Shown: positions 44,912-53,424 of the stretch, piece after piece
How the letters are laid out: each line of letters begins with the position of its first letter
How positions within the stretch are numbered: the first letter of the stretch is position 1
Assembly: GCA_031800475.1 (NCBI GenBank)
Contig: DAPKRQ010000152.1
Span: 10,432 to 74,431 of the forward strand
Origin: Kuafuiihalomonas phototrophica
GTDB taxonomy: Bacteria > Myxococcota > Kuafuiibacteriia > Kuafuiibacteriales > Kuafuiibacteriaceae
Direction of reading: 5' to 3'
DNA: 64,000 bases
Notes under the pieces: generated by a model
Told to the model about the DNA's origin: nothing
Seen by the model: only the letters and a program-made list of their open reading frames with translations
The model's database searches: none
Made by a program: the position numbers and the translations under genes

Positions 44912-45006
44912 GGCCCCACGGTCTGCAACCCTGATGCCAACCGAAAGGATCCGTACGGACCCGAATGCCTCGACCCGGCCGCCGACCACCGCGGTCCGGC
45001 TGGCGG

Positions 45007-45029
45007 GACCTGCTTCGCGGAAGCAGGTC
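45007..45029. promoter_or_regulatory. Perfect 23-base palindrome between divergent genes
   Basis: GACCTGCTTC and GAAGCAGGTC are exact complements around a GCG centre. The site lies 47 bases before the ATG at 45076 and 96 bases from the divergent start at 44911. A -35-like TTGACG begins four bases after it. It is a likely operator for one or both genes. Confidence 0.6.
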
Positions 45030-45075
45030 GCGTTGACGGCGATCGCCGGCATGCTCTGTGCTAGATTCTTTTCGG

Positions 45076-45558
45076 ATGAGATACGGACGACCCGCCCAGA
45101 TGGTCTTCGCAGCCTTCGACGCTCCACAGAACGCGGTCGGCGTCTTGGAGGAACTGCAGAGCAAAGGGTTCAAGCCGGGAGGCTTCGGCCTGATCGCCCG
45201 GGAGCAAGACCGGGGCGCCATGGACGACTCGGACCTGATGGGCGAACTCATGAACCAGCTGACCCACGCTCCCGCCATGTCGGTGGACGGGCGCGACGTG
45301 GCCAGCGCGGGCAGCGTCCCCGGCCAGCTGGACCCGGGAGCCGATGGCGCCATGGCCGGTCTGCGCGCCGCGCTGCAAAACGCCGGAGCGTCGGCGCGCG
45401 AGGCGGGCGAGATCGAGCGCACCCTCGCCAACGGCGGGGTGGTTTTGGCGGTGGCGGCGGCAGACCCGATCAAGGGTGCCGACGCAGCCACCCTCTTCCG
45501 GGATCAGGGCGCGCGGGTGGCCGCTCGGCTCGCCGTACCCCCCGCTTCCGGCAACTGA
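45076..45558 (+). CDS. Small GSP17M-like cytosolic protein
   Basis: 160 aa from the ATG at 45076. The first 40 residues (MVFAAFDAPQNAVGVLEELQSKGFK) have the beta-alpha-beta pattern of general-stress-protein 17M-like domains; a similar strand (NGGVVLAVAAADPIKGADAATLF) closes the protein. Between them is an Ala/Gly/Met-rich helical part. No signal peptide or membrane helix. The function of the family is not known, although it is often stress-linked. Confidence 0.55.
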   Translation: MRYGRPAQMVFAAFDAPQNAVGVLEELQSKGFKPGGFGLIAREQDRGAMDDSDLMGELMNQLTHAPAMSVDGRDVASAGSVPGQLDPGADGAMAGLRAALQNAGASAREAGEIERTLANGGVVLAVAAADPIKGADAATLFRDQGARVAARLAVPPASGN

Positions 45559-45583
45559 GTCGCAGACCGGCCTGGGCTTCGGA

Positions 45584-46609
45584 TCAAAACCCGAAGGCGA
45601 GAATGGCCGCGCCGGTCAGGTACACGCCCAAGATGACGACCCCCTCGAACCCGATGCCCGCCCGCTGACGATGGAGCAATCCGGCCGCCAGGGTGGCCGT
45701 GAGCAACAAGGTCTCGGCGGCCACGAAGAACGTGGACGGGTCGATGGCGTGGTACACCGAGCCGGGAGCGAGGACGTCGCACACCGCCACGATCAGAATG
45801 TCGAAAGCGTTTCCTCCGATGATGTTCGCCACGGCCAACGTGAGGGCGCCCGCTCGCACCGCGAAGATGGCCACCATCAACTCGGGAAGCGACGACGCCA
45901 CGCTGGTCATCATGCCGCCGACGAAGCTGTCGGAAAGGCCCGTGGTTTCCGCCAACCCCAAACCGGTTCGGGCGAGCAGACCGCCGGCGGCGGCCACGGT
46001 GAGGCCCAACAGGACGAAGCGAAGCCAATGGCCGCCGATGGATCCCGCAGCCCCCTTCGGCGGACGGTCGGCCGCCCCGGCGGCAGTTGCCGGGTCCAGA
46101 TTGGGGCGCCACATGGGTCGGACCCGGGCCTGCTGCGTCAACCGAAGGCCCGCCATGTACACCACCACCAAGGCGATACTCGCTGGATGCACCGATCCCC
46201 AAGTCACGGCCGGAGAGGCGACCCCGAGCACCACCACCGACAGCAAGCCGATGGTCAGCAGGCACTGAAACAAATTCGGGAGGGACGCTGCGGCGTGCTC
46301 CAGGTTTCCATGGCGATGGAAGAGGTCGGCCACAACGATGAACGCAGTCTGGACCGCGATTCCCCCGAGGGCATTGCTGACCGCGAAACTGGGGCGCCCT
46401 TCCCACGCTGCGAGCGCGCTGGTGACCAGCCCCGGCAGGCTGGTCATGGCGCCCAGCAAGACGCCACCCACCAGCGCGCGGCCGACGCCGGTGCGCTCGG
46501 CCAGAACATCGGCCGCCCGAGTGAACGGCACGCCCGCCACGAGCAGAACCCCCGCGGCGAGTGCCAACAGCCCGCCATGGTACGCCGGAGAGCCAGGCGC
46601 CCAGTCCAT
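45584..46609 (-). CDS. Calcium/sodium-type (CaCA) cation antiporter
   Basis: 341 aa from the ATG at 46609. Ten to eleven membrane helices form two inverted repeats. The alpha motifs GGVLLGAMTSLPGLVTSALAA and GGMMTSVASSLPELMVAIFAV carry the ion-binding acidic and polar residues, followed by NALGGIAVQT and NIIGGNAFD. In the first repeat the usual acidic residue is Gly (SLPGL), whereas the second keeps Glu (SLPEL). This asymmetry may change the ion preference. It exports Ca2+ or a similar cation in exchange for Na+ or H+. Confidence 0.87.
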   Translation of the reverse strand: MDWAPGSPAYHGGLLALAAGVLLVAGVPFTRAADVLAERTGVGRALVGGVLLGAMTSLPGLVTSALAAWEGRPSFAVSNALGGIAVQTAFIVVADLFHRHGNLEHAAASLPNLFQCLLTIGLLSVVVLGVASPAVTWGSVHPASIALVVVYMAGLRLTQQARVRPMWRPNLDPATAAGAADRPPKGAAGSIGGHWLRFVLLGLTVAAAGGLLARTGLGLAETTGLSDSFVGGMMTSVASSLPELMVAIFAVRAGALTLAVANIIGGNAFDILIVAVCDVLAPGSVYHAIDPSTFFVAAETLLLTATLAAGLLHRQRAGIGFEGVVILGVYLTGAAILAFGF

Positions 46610-46800
46610 CACGGTGCTCCGCCGCAATCCGGGGACATCGCCCCATCCTGGGCACGCCCCCGAGAACGGGAGCAAAGAATCGGCGCGCTCCGTCTCGGCG
46701 AGGCATCCCGCCTCAGGGCAACGCACCCGTGGCGGGCGGACAAAGCGCGGCCCAGACAATCGGTTGGGCGCCGGCATTCAACTTGCGGCGCGTGAGCCCC

Positions 46801-47262
46801 ATGCAACGGAAACCATTTCACATCTCCATGAACCCTTTCATGAAACTCTCGATGGCGGCGGGCATCGCGCTGGCGCTTTCGGTGCCCGGTAGCGGGCGAG
46901 CCCGAGACGCCGACCTGCCGCAGCCGCGTGTCGACCGTGGGATCCGGCACCTGAGTGGCGGGGTGGGTCTGCAAGAAGAGCGCGCCATGAACCAAGTCGC
47001 CCATCGCTATTCGACCCGCATCGTGTTCGCGCGACCGGATGGCGCTTTCCTCAGTCGGCTGGACTTGCGCGTGCGCAGGGACGGACGCACCCTGGTGCAG
47101 GATGAGTTGCGGGGACCGATGTTCTTCGCGAACTTGAAACCGGGGACCTATCAGGTCGAGGTCGAGCACGAGGACTGGCAGAACCGAACGGTGTCGGTGC
47201 ACGTACCGGTCGACGGCCATGTCGAGCTCTTGCTGACGATGGCGCCTTCGCCGAATGCCTGA
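46801..47262 (+). CDS. Secreted carboxypeptidase-regulatory-like protein
   Basis: 153 aa from the ATG at 46801; ATG at 46828 is also possible. A signal peptide is clear (MAAGIALALSVPGSGRA). The mature part GGVGLQEERAMNQVAHRYSTRIVFARPDGAFL followed by a beta-sandwich (RGPMFFANLKPGTYQVEVE) matches a periplasmic family of about 150 aa seen in Proteobacteria. Its fold is like the carboxypeptidase regulatory domain. No enzymatic site is seen. Role unknown. Confidence 0.7.
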   Translation: MQRKPFHISMNPFMKLSMAAGIALALSVPGSGRARDADLPQPRVDRGIRHLSGGVGLQEERAMNQVAHRYSTRIVFARPDGAFLSRLDLRVRRDGRTLVQDELRGPMFFANLKPGTYQVEVEHEDWQNRTVSVHVPVDGHVELLLTMAPSPNA

Positions 47263-47280
47263 TCCGAGCGAAAGGATCGT

Positions 47281-47303
47281 CGGGGGCTTTGCCCCCGGCC
47301 CTT
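47281..47303 (+). terminator. Terminator after the secreted protein gene
   Basis: CGGGGGC and GCCCCCG form a 7-base stem around TTT, followed by GCCCTTTCCTCTT. The T-run is broken, so its strength is moderate. It ends the plus-strand gene just before the convergent glycosyltransferase. Confidence 0.65.
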
Positions 47304-47309
47304 TCCTCT

Positions 47310-48530
47310 TCAAGCCTCGACGCCTCGAGTGAGACGCACCAGTTCCATGCATGCTCGAGCCACCTGACTGGCGGCTTCGGGTTGGCCCAGTCGGTGAGCT
47401 TGCGTCCTCAAAGACCTCCAGCGATCCAGATCGGCGAACATGGCGTCGATTTTGGGTCCGAGCAGAGCGCTTCGAAAGATCCGCGTCGCCGCCTGGTGCT
47501 CCAGGAGAAAGTCGACATTCTGGGCTTCTTGATCGGGGCGAGGCCTCAGAAATGCCATGGGGCAGCCGGCCGACATCGACTCGGCGCAGGTCAGCCCGCC
47601 GGCCTTTCCGATCACCACGTCGGATTCGGCCAAGACCTCCGGCATGTCGTCTCGCGGCCCACAAACCTCCACGACGTGCCCATCTGGCGGAACCGAGACC
47701 TGCCGGAGCGCATCGAGGCGGTCTGAATCCCCACCCGCCAGCACCCGAACGTAAAGGGGACGTCTCGCCATCAGCAGATCTTGCAGGTTCTGGGTCGCGG
47801 CCTCGGGGGTGGTGCCGGTCGCCGACAGCAAGACCCGAGGGCGACGCTCCTCCGACTCGAACGCCCGGATCCGGGCTTCGGTTTCGGCATCGAAGTCCGC
47901 GTCGTTCTTTCGCAGGGCAGCAAATCGGGGGTCGATGGGAATGCCGGTCCGTTCGATCCGATCGAGCGGAACCCCGAGACGGCTCAAGTAGGCCTTGGCA
48001 TCCCCCGAAGCCACGAAAAAGCGCTCGCAGGGGTCCTGCGACCAAAGTGCGTGACTGAAATAGTCCGTCGTGACCGTGACGTGCGGAAAGTGCACCCGGC
48101 CCCTGCGCCGCAGAAAAGCGGCCACCTCGGCCGGGAAGAAGTGGGTGTGAATGGCCAGGTCGCAGGGAGTCTCGACCATGAAGTCGATCAGCGATCGCAG
48201 GCTCGTGAGTTCCAAGCCCCGGAGGCTCTTTTCGAAGATGTTTTCCTTTTCGGGCGGACGGTCGGACCAAGCGTACAGTTGCCCGAAGACGTGGGGGGCG
48301 TCGTCCATCAGCCAGTTCCTCACGGTTTGATACACTTGATGGACCGCTGGATTCATGTAGTCGACGATGTTGACCCGCCGGACCTCGACCGGCTCGGGCA
48401 AAGCCCGCAGCGCCGCATCCACCGCTTCGGCAGCCCGCCGATGGCCGGCTCCCGTGGATTCCATGTAGTATATGCATACCCGGAGAGATGAAGGGGCATT
48501 TCCCCCTCCGTGGAAGTCGGAAGGTCCCAT
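47310..48530 (-). CDS. MGDG synthase/UgtP-like GT28 glycosyltransferase
   Basis: 406 aa from the ATG at 48530; the open frame upstream is a shadow of other genes. The N-terminal domain starts with VCIYYMESTGAGHRRAAEAV, the glycine-rich opening of monogalactosyl-diacylglycerol synthases and processive diacylglycerol glucosyltransferases. The C-terminal GT-B half has VVIGKAGGLTCAESMSAGCP for the UDP-sugar. It probably makes glycolipids at the inner membrane. It diverges from the GH1 gene across about 80 bases. Confidence 0.87.
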   Translation of the reverse strand: MGPSDFHGGGNAPSSLRVCIYYMESTGAGHRRAAEAVDAALRALPEPVEVRRVNIVDYMNPAVHQVYQTVRNWLMDDAPHVFGQLYAWSDRPPEKENIFEKSLRGLELTSLRSLIDFMVETPCDLAIHTHFFPAEVAAFLRRRGRVHFPHVTVTTDYFSHALWSQDPCERFFVASGDAKAYLSRLGVPLDRIERTGIPIDPRFAALRKNDADFDAETEARIRAFESEERRPRVLLSATGTTPEAATQNLQDLLMARRPLYVRVLAGGDSDRLDALRQVSVPPDGHVVEVCGPRDDMPEVLAESDVVIGKAGGLTCAESMSAGCPMAFLRPRPDQEAQNVDFLLEHQAATRIFRSALLGPKIDAMFADLDRWRSLRTQAHRLGQPEAASQVARACMELVRLTRGVEA

Positions 48531-48620
48531 GGCCCAGCATCTACCGCAATCTGCGTGCCAAGTCCCGCGAACGTCGCACACAGCTGGCCTCTGGCACGGG
48601 CTTTGATACGCATGGGCCGC

Positions 48621-49928
48621 ATGGGTTCCGACATCGTTCCCGATTTGAAGCTCCCCTTCCCGCCGGGGTTTCGATGGGGTGCCGCCACATCGAGCCATCA
48701 GGTGGAGGGCGACAACCACGGAAACGACTGGTGGGATTGGGAGCTGGCCCATCCGACCCGAATCCGGGGCGGCGAAGTATCGGGCTCCGCTTGCGGCTGG
48801 TGGCGCGGGCGGGCCGAGCACGATCTTCGGCTCGCCGCGAGCCTGGGACACAACGCCCATCGGGCGAGCCTGGAGTGGAGCCGAATCGAGCCCGATCCGG
48901 GCCGATTCTCCACTCGAGCGATCGATCGCTATCGCGAGATCTTGGGAGCGGGCAAAGACGCCGGGCTCGCCATGTACGTGACCCTGAACCACTTCACATT
49001 GCCTCGCTGGGTCTCGGTCCGGGGCGGCTGGACGGACCGGAGCCTTCCGGATCGCTTTGCGGGCTATGCCGAGCATGTGGCCCGATGCCTGGGCGACCTG
49101 GTCGAGGGGTTTTTGACCGTGAACGAGCCGGCGGTCTTGGCTTTCAAAGCCCACCTTCAAGGCATGTGGCCACCGGGCCAGCGAGACCCCCGAGCGGCCG
49201 CCCGGAGCCTGGGCGGCCAACTGCGCGGCCACGAGCTCGCGTTCGAGCGGTTGAAAGCCGTCCTCCCCTCGGTCCCCGTCGGAATCGCCCTCAACATTCC
49301 CACCGTGGAACCGGCCCGCCCGGGTCACCGAGGAGACCACAGCGCGGCCAACCTGGAAGACTGGTTGGTGAACGGCTGCCTTCTTCGAGCCCTCCGCACG
49401 GGCCGTCGATGGCCGCCCATCGGCTGGGCCCGGACCACGGCCCGCCCGCGCCCGCTCGACTTCATCGGACTCAACTACTACGGAGCTTATCAGGTGCAGC
49501 TCGACTTCGGCCGACGGCCTCGCTTCGTGCAGCGACCGACCATCCGAACGGAAACGGCCGACTGGGGAAAACCTGCGCCCGATGCCTTCTACCAAGTGCT
49601 GCGGCGCTTGCAGTCCCTCGAAGTCCCCATCCTGGTATCGGAAAACGGGTTGTTCGATGCCGACGACAGCCTGCGCCCCCGGTACATCGTCGACCACGTC
49701 GAAGCGATGCACCGAGCGATTCACGACGGTGCACCCGTGTTCGGTTACCTGCACTGGTCTTTGATCGACAACTTCGAGTGGGCCCAAGGCTGGACCACAC
49801 CATTCGGGCTGGTGGGCATCGACCGAGTCACCCAACAAAGAACGCCCAAAAAGAGTGCGAAGCTCTTCGAGGTCATCGCCCGAAACAACGCCCTCGTGGG
49901 TCTTCATCCGACGTCGGCGTCGGCCTGA
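48621..49928 (+). CDS. GH1 family beta-glucosidase
   Basis: 435 aa from the ATG at 48621; ATG at 48612 is equally possible. It has the opening FRWGAATSSHQVEGD, acid/base Glu in FLTVNEPAVL, and nucleophile Glu in ILVSENGLF. INYYGAYQVQ and the WSLIDNFEWAQG segment are also present. No signal peptide is seen, so it acts in the cytosol on imported beta-glucosides or galactosides. It is slightly shorter than the usual 440-480 aa. Short direct repeats begin at its stop codon. Confidence 0.93.
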   Translation: MGSDIVPDLKLPFPPGFRWGAATSSHQVEGDNHGNDWWDWELAHPTRIRGGEVSGSACGWWRGRAEHDLRLAASLGHNAHRASLEWSRIEPDPGRFSTRAIDRYREILGAGKDAGLAMYVTLNHFTLPRWVSVRGGWTDRSLPDRFAGYAEHVARCLGDLVEGFLTVNEPAVLAFKAHLQGMWPPGQRDPRAAARSLGGQLRGHELAFERLKAVLPSVPVGIALNIPTVEPARPGHRGDHSAANLEDWLVNGCLLRALRTGRRWPPIGWARTTARPRPLDFIGLNYYGAYQVQLDFGRRPRFVQRPTIRTETADWGKPAPDAFYQVLRRLQSLEVPILVSENGLFDADDSLRPRYIVDHVEAMHRAIHDGAPVFGYLHWSLIDNFEWAQGWTTPFGLVGIDRVTQQRTPKKSAKLFEVIARNNALVGLHPTSASA

Positions 49929-50030
49929 CCGGCTGGCGGTCGAGCCCGACTCCTCGGGCCTGACCGGCTGGCGGTCGAGCCCGAGACTCCTCGGCCTGAC
50001 CGGCTGGCGGTCGAGCCCGAGACTCCTCGT
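49924..50030. repeat. Three tandem 35-36-base repeats at the end of the GH1 gene
   Basis: CCTGACCGGCTGGCGGTCGA starts at 49924, 49959 and 49995 and is followed each time by GCCCGA and CTCCTCG. Copies 2 and 3 differ by an added GA. The first copy contains the GH1 stop codon. No unique spacers of CRISPR type separate the copies. Confidence 0.9.
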
Positions 50031-50076
50031 CCCACCGAGGCAAAATGTCCCTCGTCCAGCCGGAAACCTGCTCCTT

Positions 50077-51375
50077 TCAGTGGACCTGTGCGAGCCGGCG
50101 GACCTCGATCTCGAACGGAAGAATCTCGAGGGCGCGCTGATAGCGCTCGACGAGCTCGGCCTGGTCCCGTGCCCCGAGCAGCAGGTTCGCCAGCTCGTAG
50201 CTGTAGCTGTCCTGACGCGACAGGTCCTCCAGTCGAATTCCCTCGTCCACGAGCACCCGCAGCTCGCTTTCGGGCATCTCCGCGCGGAGTCGCTCCACGT
50301 CGTCGACGTGGGGCACCCGCTGGACGAAGCCATCTTCGAAGACGCGCAGCATGAAATGAGCGGCCACGTTGTACCCACCTGCCTTCTCCATCGGCCGGGG
50401 TTTGCGTCCCAACGCGACCGACACCATGGTGTTGAAATGGCTGATTCCGTGAACCCGTTCAAAAACGCCCGCGTGGGACTGAGAGCAACGCGGATTGATC
50501 TCGAGCAAGTACACCTGGTCGGCGGTGCGGTCGTAGAAGAATTCGATGTTGAACACCGTGTGGTCCAGGCCAATCTTGGCCAGCGCCCGCCGGGCCACGT
50601 CAATCATGCGGTGCTGGACCTCCAGCGGGAGTGACGAAGGGTACTCGTATCGTGACAACGACGAGCGATCGGAGCCTCGCACCGAATCGACGAATCCGTA
50701 CCCAACCACGTTACCGTCCAAAACGTAGCCTTCCAGGGTACACTGGGCGCCGGCTAGTGGCGTTTCGGCCAGACAAGACTCTTGCATCTGCACCAGCTCC
50801 ATCGGGCCACCGAACTGCTCCATCACGTAGCGAAATCCGGAGTTTATCTTCTCGATGTGCTTCCGTATCTGGCGCATCGCAGACTCGAAACCGCTCTTGC
50901 TGTTGATGCGGAACGCGAGAAAAGATCGAAACGACTTGATCGGCTTCACCCAAAACGGCGGCGGAAAGTCGATCGACTCGAACGCATCGTCATCGAAGGG
51001 GTCGAACGCGCGAAACTGTGGGATGTTATCCGGAATGACCTTTTGCTGCTCCAACCGACTCCAATACTTGTGCTCGCACGCCAAGACCGACTGAAGCGAG
51101 GGACCTCGAAGACCGAAGCGCTCGTTCAGGATCGGAACCATGGTGGTGCCCGGATAGTCGTAGAAGCTACAGATCCCGTCGACCTTACCGACCCGCTCGA
51201 TGTTCCGGGTCGCTCGGTCCAACAGCCCGGATACGTCGATCTCGTCTCCGCGGAGTTCGCCATAATCCACCGCGGAGTAGAAATCGCACTCGGAAGCCAG
51301 CGGAATCCGCTCCAGCACCTGCCGGTTGAACTCGTCCATACCCACGACGAATATGCTCTTTCGATCGCTCATCAC
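50077..51375 (-). CDS. ATP-grasp ligase
   Basis: 432 aa. A pre-ATP-grasp domain (DGICSFYDYPGTTMVPILNERFGL, then ACEHKYWSRLEQQKVIP) is followed by FWVKPIKSFRS and the metal/ATP site NIEFFYDRTADQVYLLEINPRC near residues 285-305. The family joins a carboxylate to an amine through an acyl-phosphate. No biotin or lysine-biosynthesis partner is present. It begins 6 bases after the S15-type hydrolase gene, so the two act together. A peptide- or amide-forming ligase is the likeliest reading; the substrates are unknown. Confidence 0.82.
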   Translation of the reverse strand: MMSDRKSIFVVGMDEFNRQVLERIPLASECDFYSAVDYGELRGDEIDVSGLLDRATRNIERVGKVDGICSFYDYPGTTMVPILNERFGLRGPSLQSVLACEHKYWSRLEQQKVIPDNIPQFRAFDPFDDDAFESIDFPPPFWVKPIKSFRSFLAFRINSKSGFESAMRQIRKHIEKINSGFRYVMEQFGGPMELVQMQESCLAETPLAGAQCTLEGYVLDGNVVGYGFVDSVRGSDRSSLSRYEYPSSLPLEVQHRMIDVARRALAKIGLDHTVFNIEFFYDRTADQVYLLEINPRCSQSHAGVFERVHGISHFNTMVSVALGRKPRPMEKAGGYNVAAHFMLRVFEDGFVQRVPHVDDVERLRAEMPESELRVLVDEGIRLEDLSRQDSYSYELANLLLGARDQAELVERYQRALEILPFEIEVRRLAQVH

Positions 51376-51381
51376 ACTCCC

Positions 51382-53379
51382 TCAGATCAGGTCTCGTGGA
51401 ACGATCTCGTTCCAGCTCTTGGAAAAGATGCGGCTGTCGCCTTCGTACGCATCCAGCGTAGCGCTCAGGCGAAAATGGGTCCGGGTCGAGGTCAAGACGG
51501 TCCGAGTCGAGGTCTGGGTCCGCCATTCCCCCCGGCGAAAATGGCGAGACGCCGACACTTCTCCTCGCACGGTGTCGTACCGATAATTCCGGTAAGAATA
51601 GCGCTCGGTCACTTTTCGACAAACCTCCCAATCGATGTGGTCCAACCGAAATCGCATGTCGTCGTTGATCACCTGCAGCATGGACTCGTTGGTGGCGAGA
51701 TTGTGCTGCACCGTCCACTCGCGGTGAGCCGGCTCCAACAAGGTCCATCGAAGCGAGTTTGGCCGACCGTTCGGACTGGGGAACGGCCTGAGCGCTTCGT
51801 CGCCGGGAGCTGAAGTGCGGATCGGAAGAACGATGGTGCTCTTGCCCGTTCGAACGCGAATGGTCACCGGTTCGGGCGAAGGCCAGATCAAAGGCCAGTA
51901 CGAGGTCGAGATCGCCACCCGCACCCGGTTGCCCGCCGGAAAGCGCTGGGCGATGTGGTTCAGCGGTACGCGAACCCGCTCCCACCGTCCGGGCTCGAAG
52001 GGCCGCGGAAACTCCCTCGACTCGCGGTGGGTCAGATTCAGCACCCCGTATGTCACGCGCGAAACGGAACCGCCGGGGGCAATGTCCGACAAGCGCACAG
52101 CGACCATGGCCACCGGTTTGTCCACGGTCAGCTCGAGCTCGGCCACGGGCATTCCCAAAACCTCCAGCGGCTCCTCCAGCACCGGCCCATCGAACACCAA
52201 CGCACCGCCATCTTCTTCTCGTTGATCGAAGGGAAGGTCCGTGTCTCCCGCATACGAATACCACTTTCCGGCAAACAGACCGACACTGAGTGGACTTTGG
52301 ACCCATACTTCTTCTTCGTCGCAGGCCGTCCCCTGGCCCATCTCGATCCCCCGCACCGAGAGTGGAAAGGCATGCTCGGTCACCCGGGGGCTCGGCCAGC
52401 TCGATTCGGCGACCCATCTGCCCGGGCGCGAGGGTGTGAGTGGTGAAGTGGAGTCTTGCATCCACACTCGGAGGGCCGGCTCTCGATCGATGCCCGTGTC
52501 CAGGCCTTTGAGCCAGCGGTCCCACCACCGGACGCACTCTTCCAAAAAGCCGATGGGCTCCCCCACGTCGGTCATGTGGGGGTACTTGTGGCCCCAAGCA
52601 CCGATGAGACCCTTGACCGGTCCGGGAAGGTTTCGAACCAAGCGAAATACGGTGTTGCTGTAGCCGTCGGCCCACCCGCTCACGGCGTAGACCGGAACCC
52701 GCACTTTCTCGTAGTCCTCGCAGATCGACGCGTGCTTCCAATACTCATCTCGGCGTTGATGCTGGAGCCACGTGTGGATCCACAGGCCGCTGCCCTGCAG
52801 CCGCTCCAGCCATTGGTCCCGCCAACCATCCCCAACCAGCATCGGATCCGGCGGACAGCTGTTGTAGGCGAACATGTTCGACGCCCACGACAGGTTATCG
52901 GTCAGCATCGCCCCGCCCATGTAGTGCACATCATCGGCGAACCGGTCGTCCGAGGAACACACGCTGACCACGCATTTGAGCTCCGGCGGTTGGCGGGCCG
53001 CCAACATCAGGCCGTTGAAGCCGCCCCAAGACAGGCCGAACATTCCCACCTGTCCGTCGCACCACGGCTGGGAGGCAATCCACCGCAACACCTCGATGCC
53101 GTCGTCCAGTTCCTGCGGCAGGTACTCGTCCCGCAAGACACCTTCCGAATTCCCGCTTCCACGCAGGTCGACCCGCACCGAGGCGTAACCGTGTTCGGCA
53201 AAGAACGGATGAATTTGGGCATCCCGCAGCGCCGTGAAGTCGCGGTGTCGATATGGAATGTATTCCAAGATGGCCGGTACGGGCTCACCATGGATGGGCC
53301 GCCAGATTCGAGCGGAGAGGTGACATCCGTCCGACATGGGGATCCGCACGTGGGCGTGCTCTTCGATCGGTACCGCCAT
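51382..53379 (-). CDS. CocE/NonD (S15, X-Pro dipeptidyl-peptidase) family hydrolase
   Basis: 665 aa. The N-terminal alpha/beta-hydrolase domain has VRVDLRGSGNSEG and the nucleophile GMFGLSWGGFNGL. The acid GWADGYSN and LIGAWGHKYPH with the catalytic His follow. The C-terminal jelly-roll (PXPD) domain is typical (VAMVAVRLSDIAPGGSVSRVT). Members cleave X-Pro peptides, cocaine, cephalosporin esters or other acyl compounds. No signal peptide. It is the first gene of a two-gene unit with the ATP-grasp ligase. Confidence 0.9.
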   Translation of the reverse strand: MAVPIEEHAHVRIPMSDGCHLSARIWRPIHGEPVPAILEYIPYRHRDFTALRDAQIHPFFAEHGYASVRVDLRGSGNSEGVLRDEYLPQELDDGIEVLRWIASQPWCDGQVGMFGLSWGGFNGLMLAARQPPELKCVVSVCSSDDRFADDVHYMGGAMLTDNLSWASNMFAYNSCPPDPMLVGDGWRDQWLERLQGSGLWIHTWLQHQRRDEYWKHASICEDYEKVRVPVYAVSGWADGYSNTVFRLVRNLPGPVKGLIGAWGHKYPHMTDVGEPIGFLEECVRWWDRWLKGLDTGIDREPALRVWMQDSTSPLTPSRPGRWVAESSWPSPRVTEHAFPLSVRGIEMGQGTACDEEEVWVQSPLSVGLFAGKWYSYAGDTDLPFDQREEDGGALVFDGPVLEEPLEVLGMPVAELELTVDKPVAMVAVRLSDIAPGGSVSRVTYGVLNLTHRESREFPRPFEPGRWERVRVPLNHIAQRFPAGNRVRVAISTSYWPLIWPSPEPVTIRVRTGKSTIVLPIRTSAPGDEALRPFPSPNGRPNSLRWTLLEPAHREWTVQHNLATNESMLQVINDDMRFRLDHIDWEVCRKVTERYSYRNYRYDTVRGEVSASRHFRRGEWRTQTSTRTVLTSTRTHFRLSATLDAYEGDSRIFSKSWNEIVPRDLI

Positions 53380-53424
53380 GAGCGGCTCGTAGCATGGCCG
53401 CTTGGCCCGGTCAGCGTTCTCAGC

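Noticed and set aside
45033..45067. TTGACG/TAGATT as promoter of the 45076 gene
   Set aside because: The spacer is 23 bases, too long for a sigma-70 promoter; only the -35-like part is mentioned with the palindrome.
49924..50030. CRISPR array
   Set aside because: Three copies only, with the same sequence throughout each period and no unique spacers; no cas genes nearby.
48531..50603. N-terminal extension of the GT28 gene giving a 1097-aa protein
   Set aside because: The extra part is antisense to the GH1 gene and the repeats and has no domain; ATG 48530 gives the normal family start.
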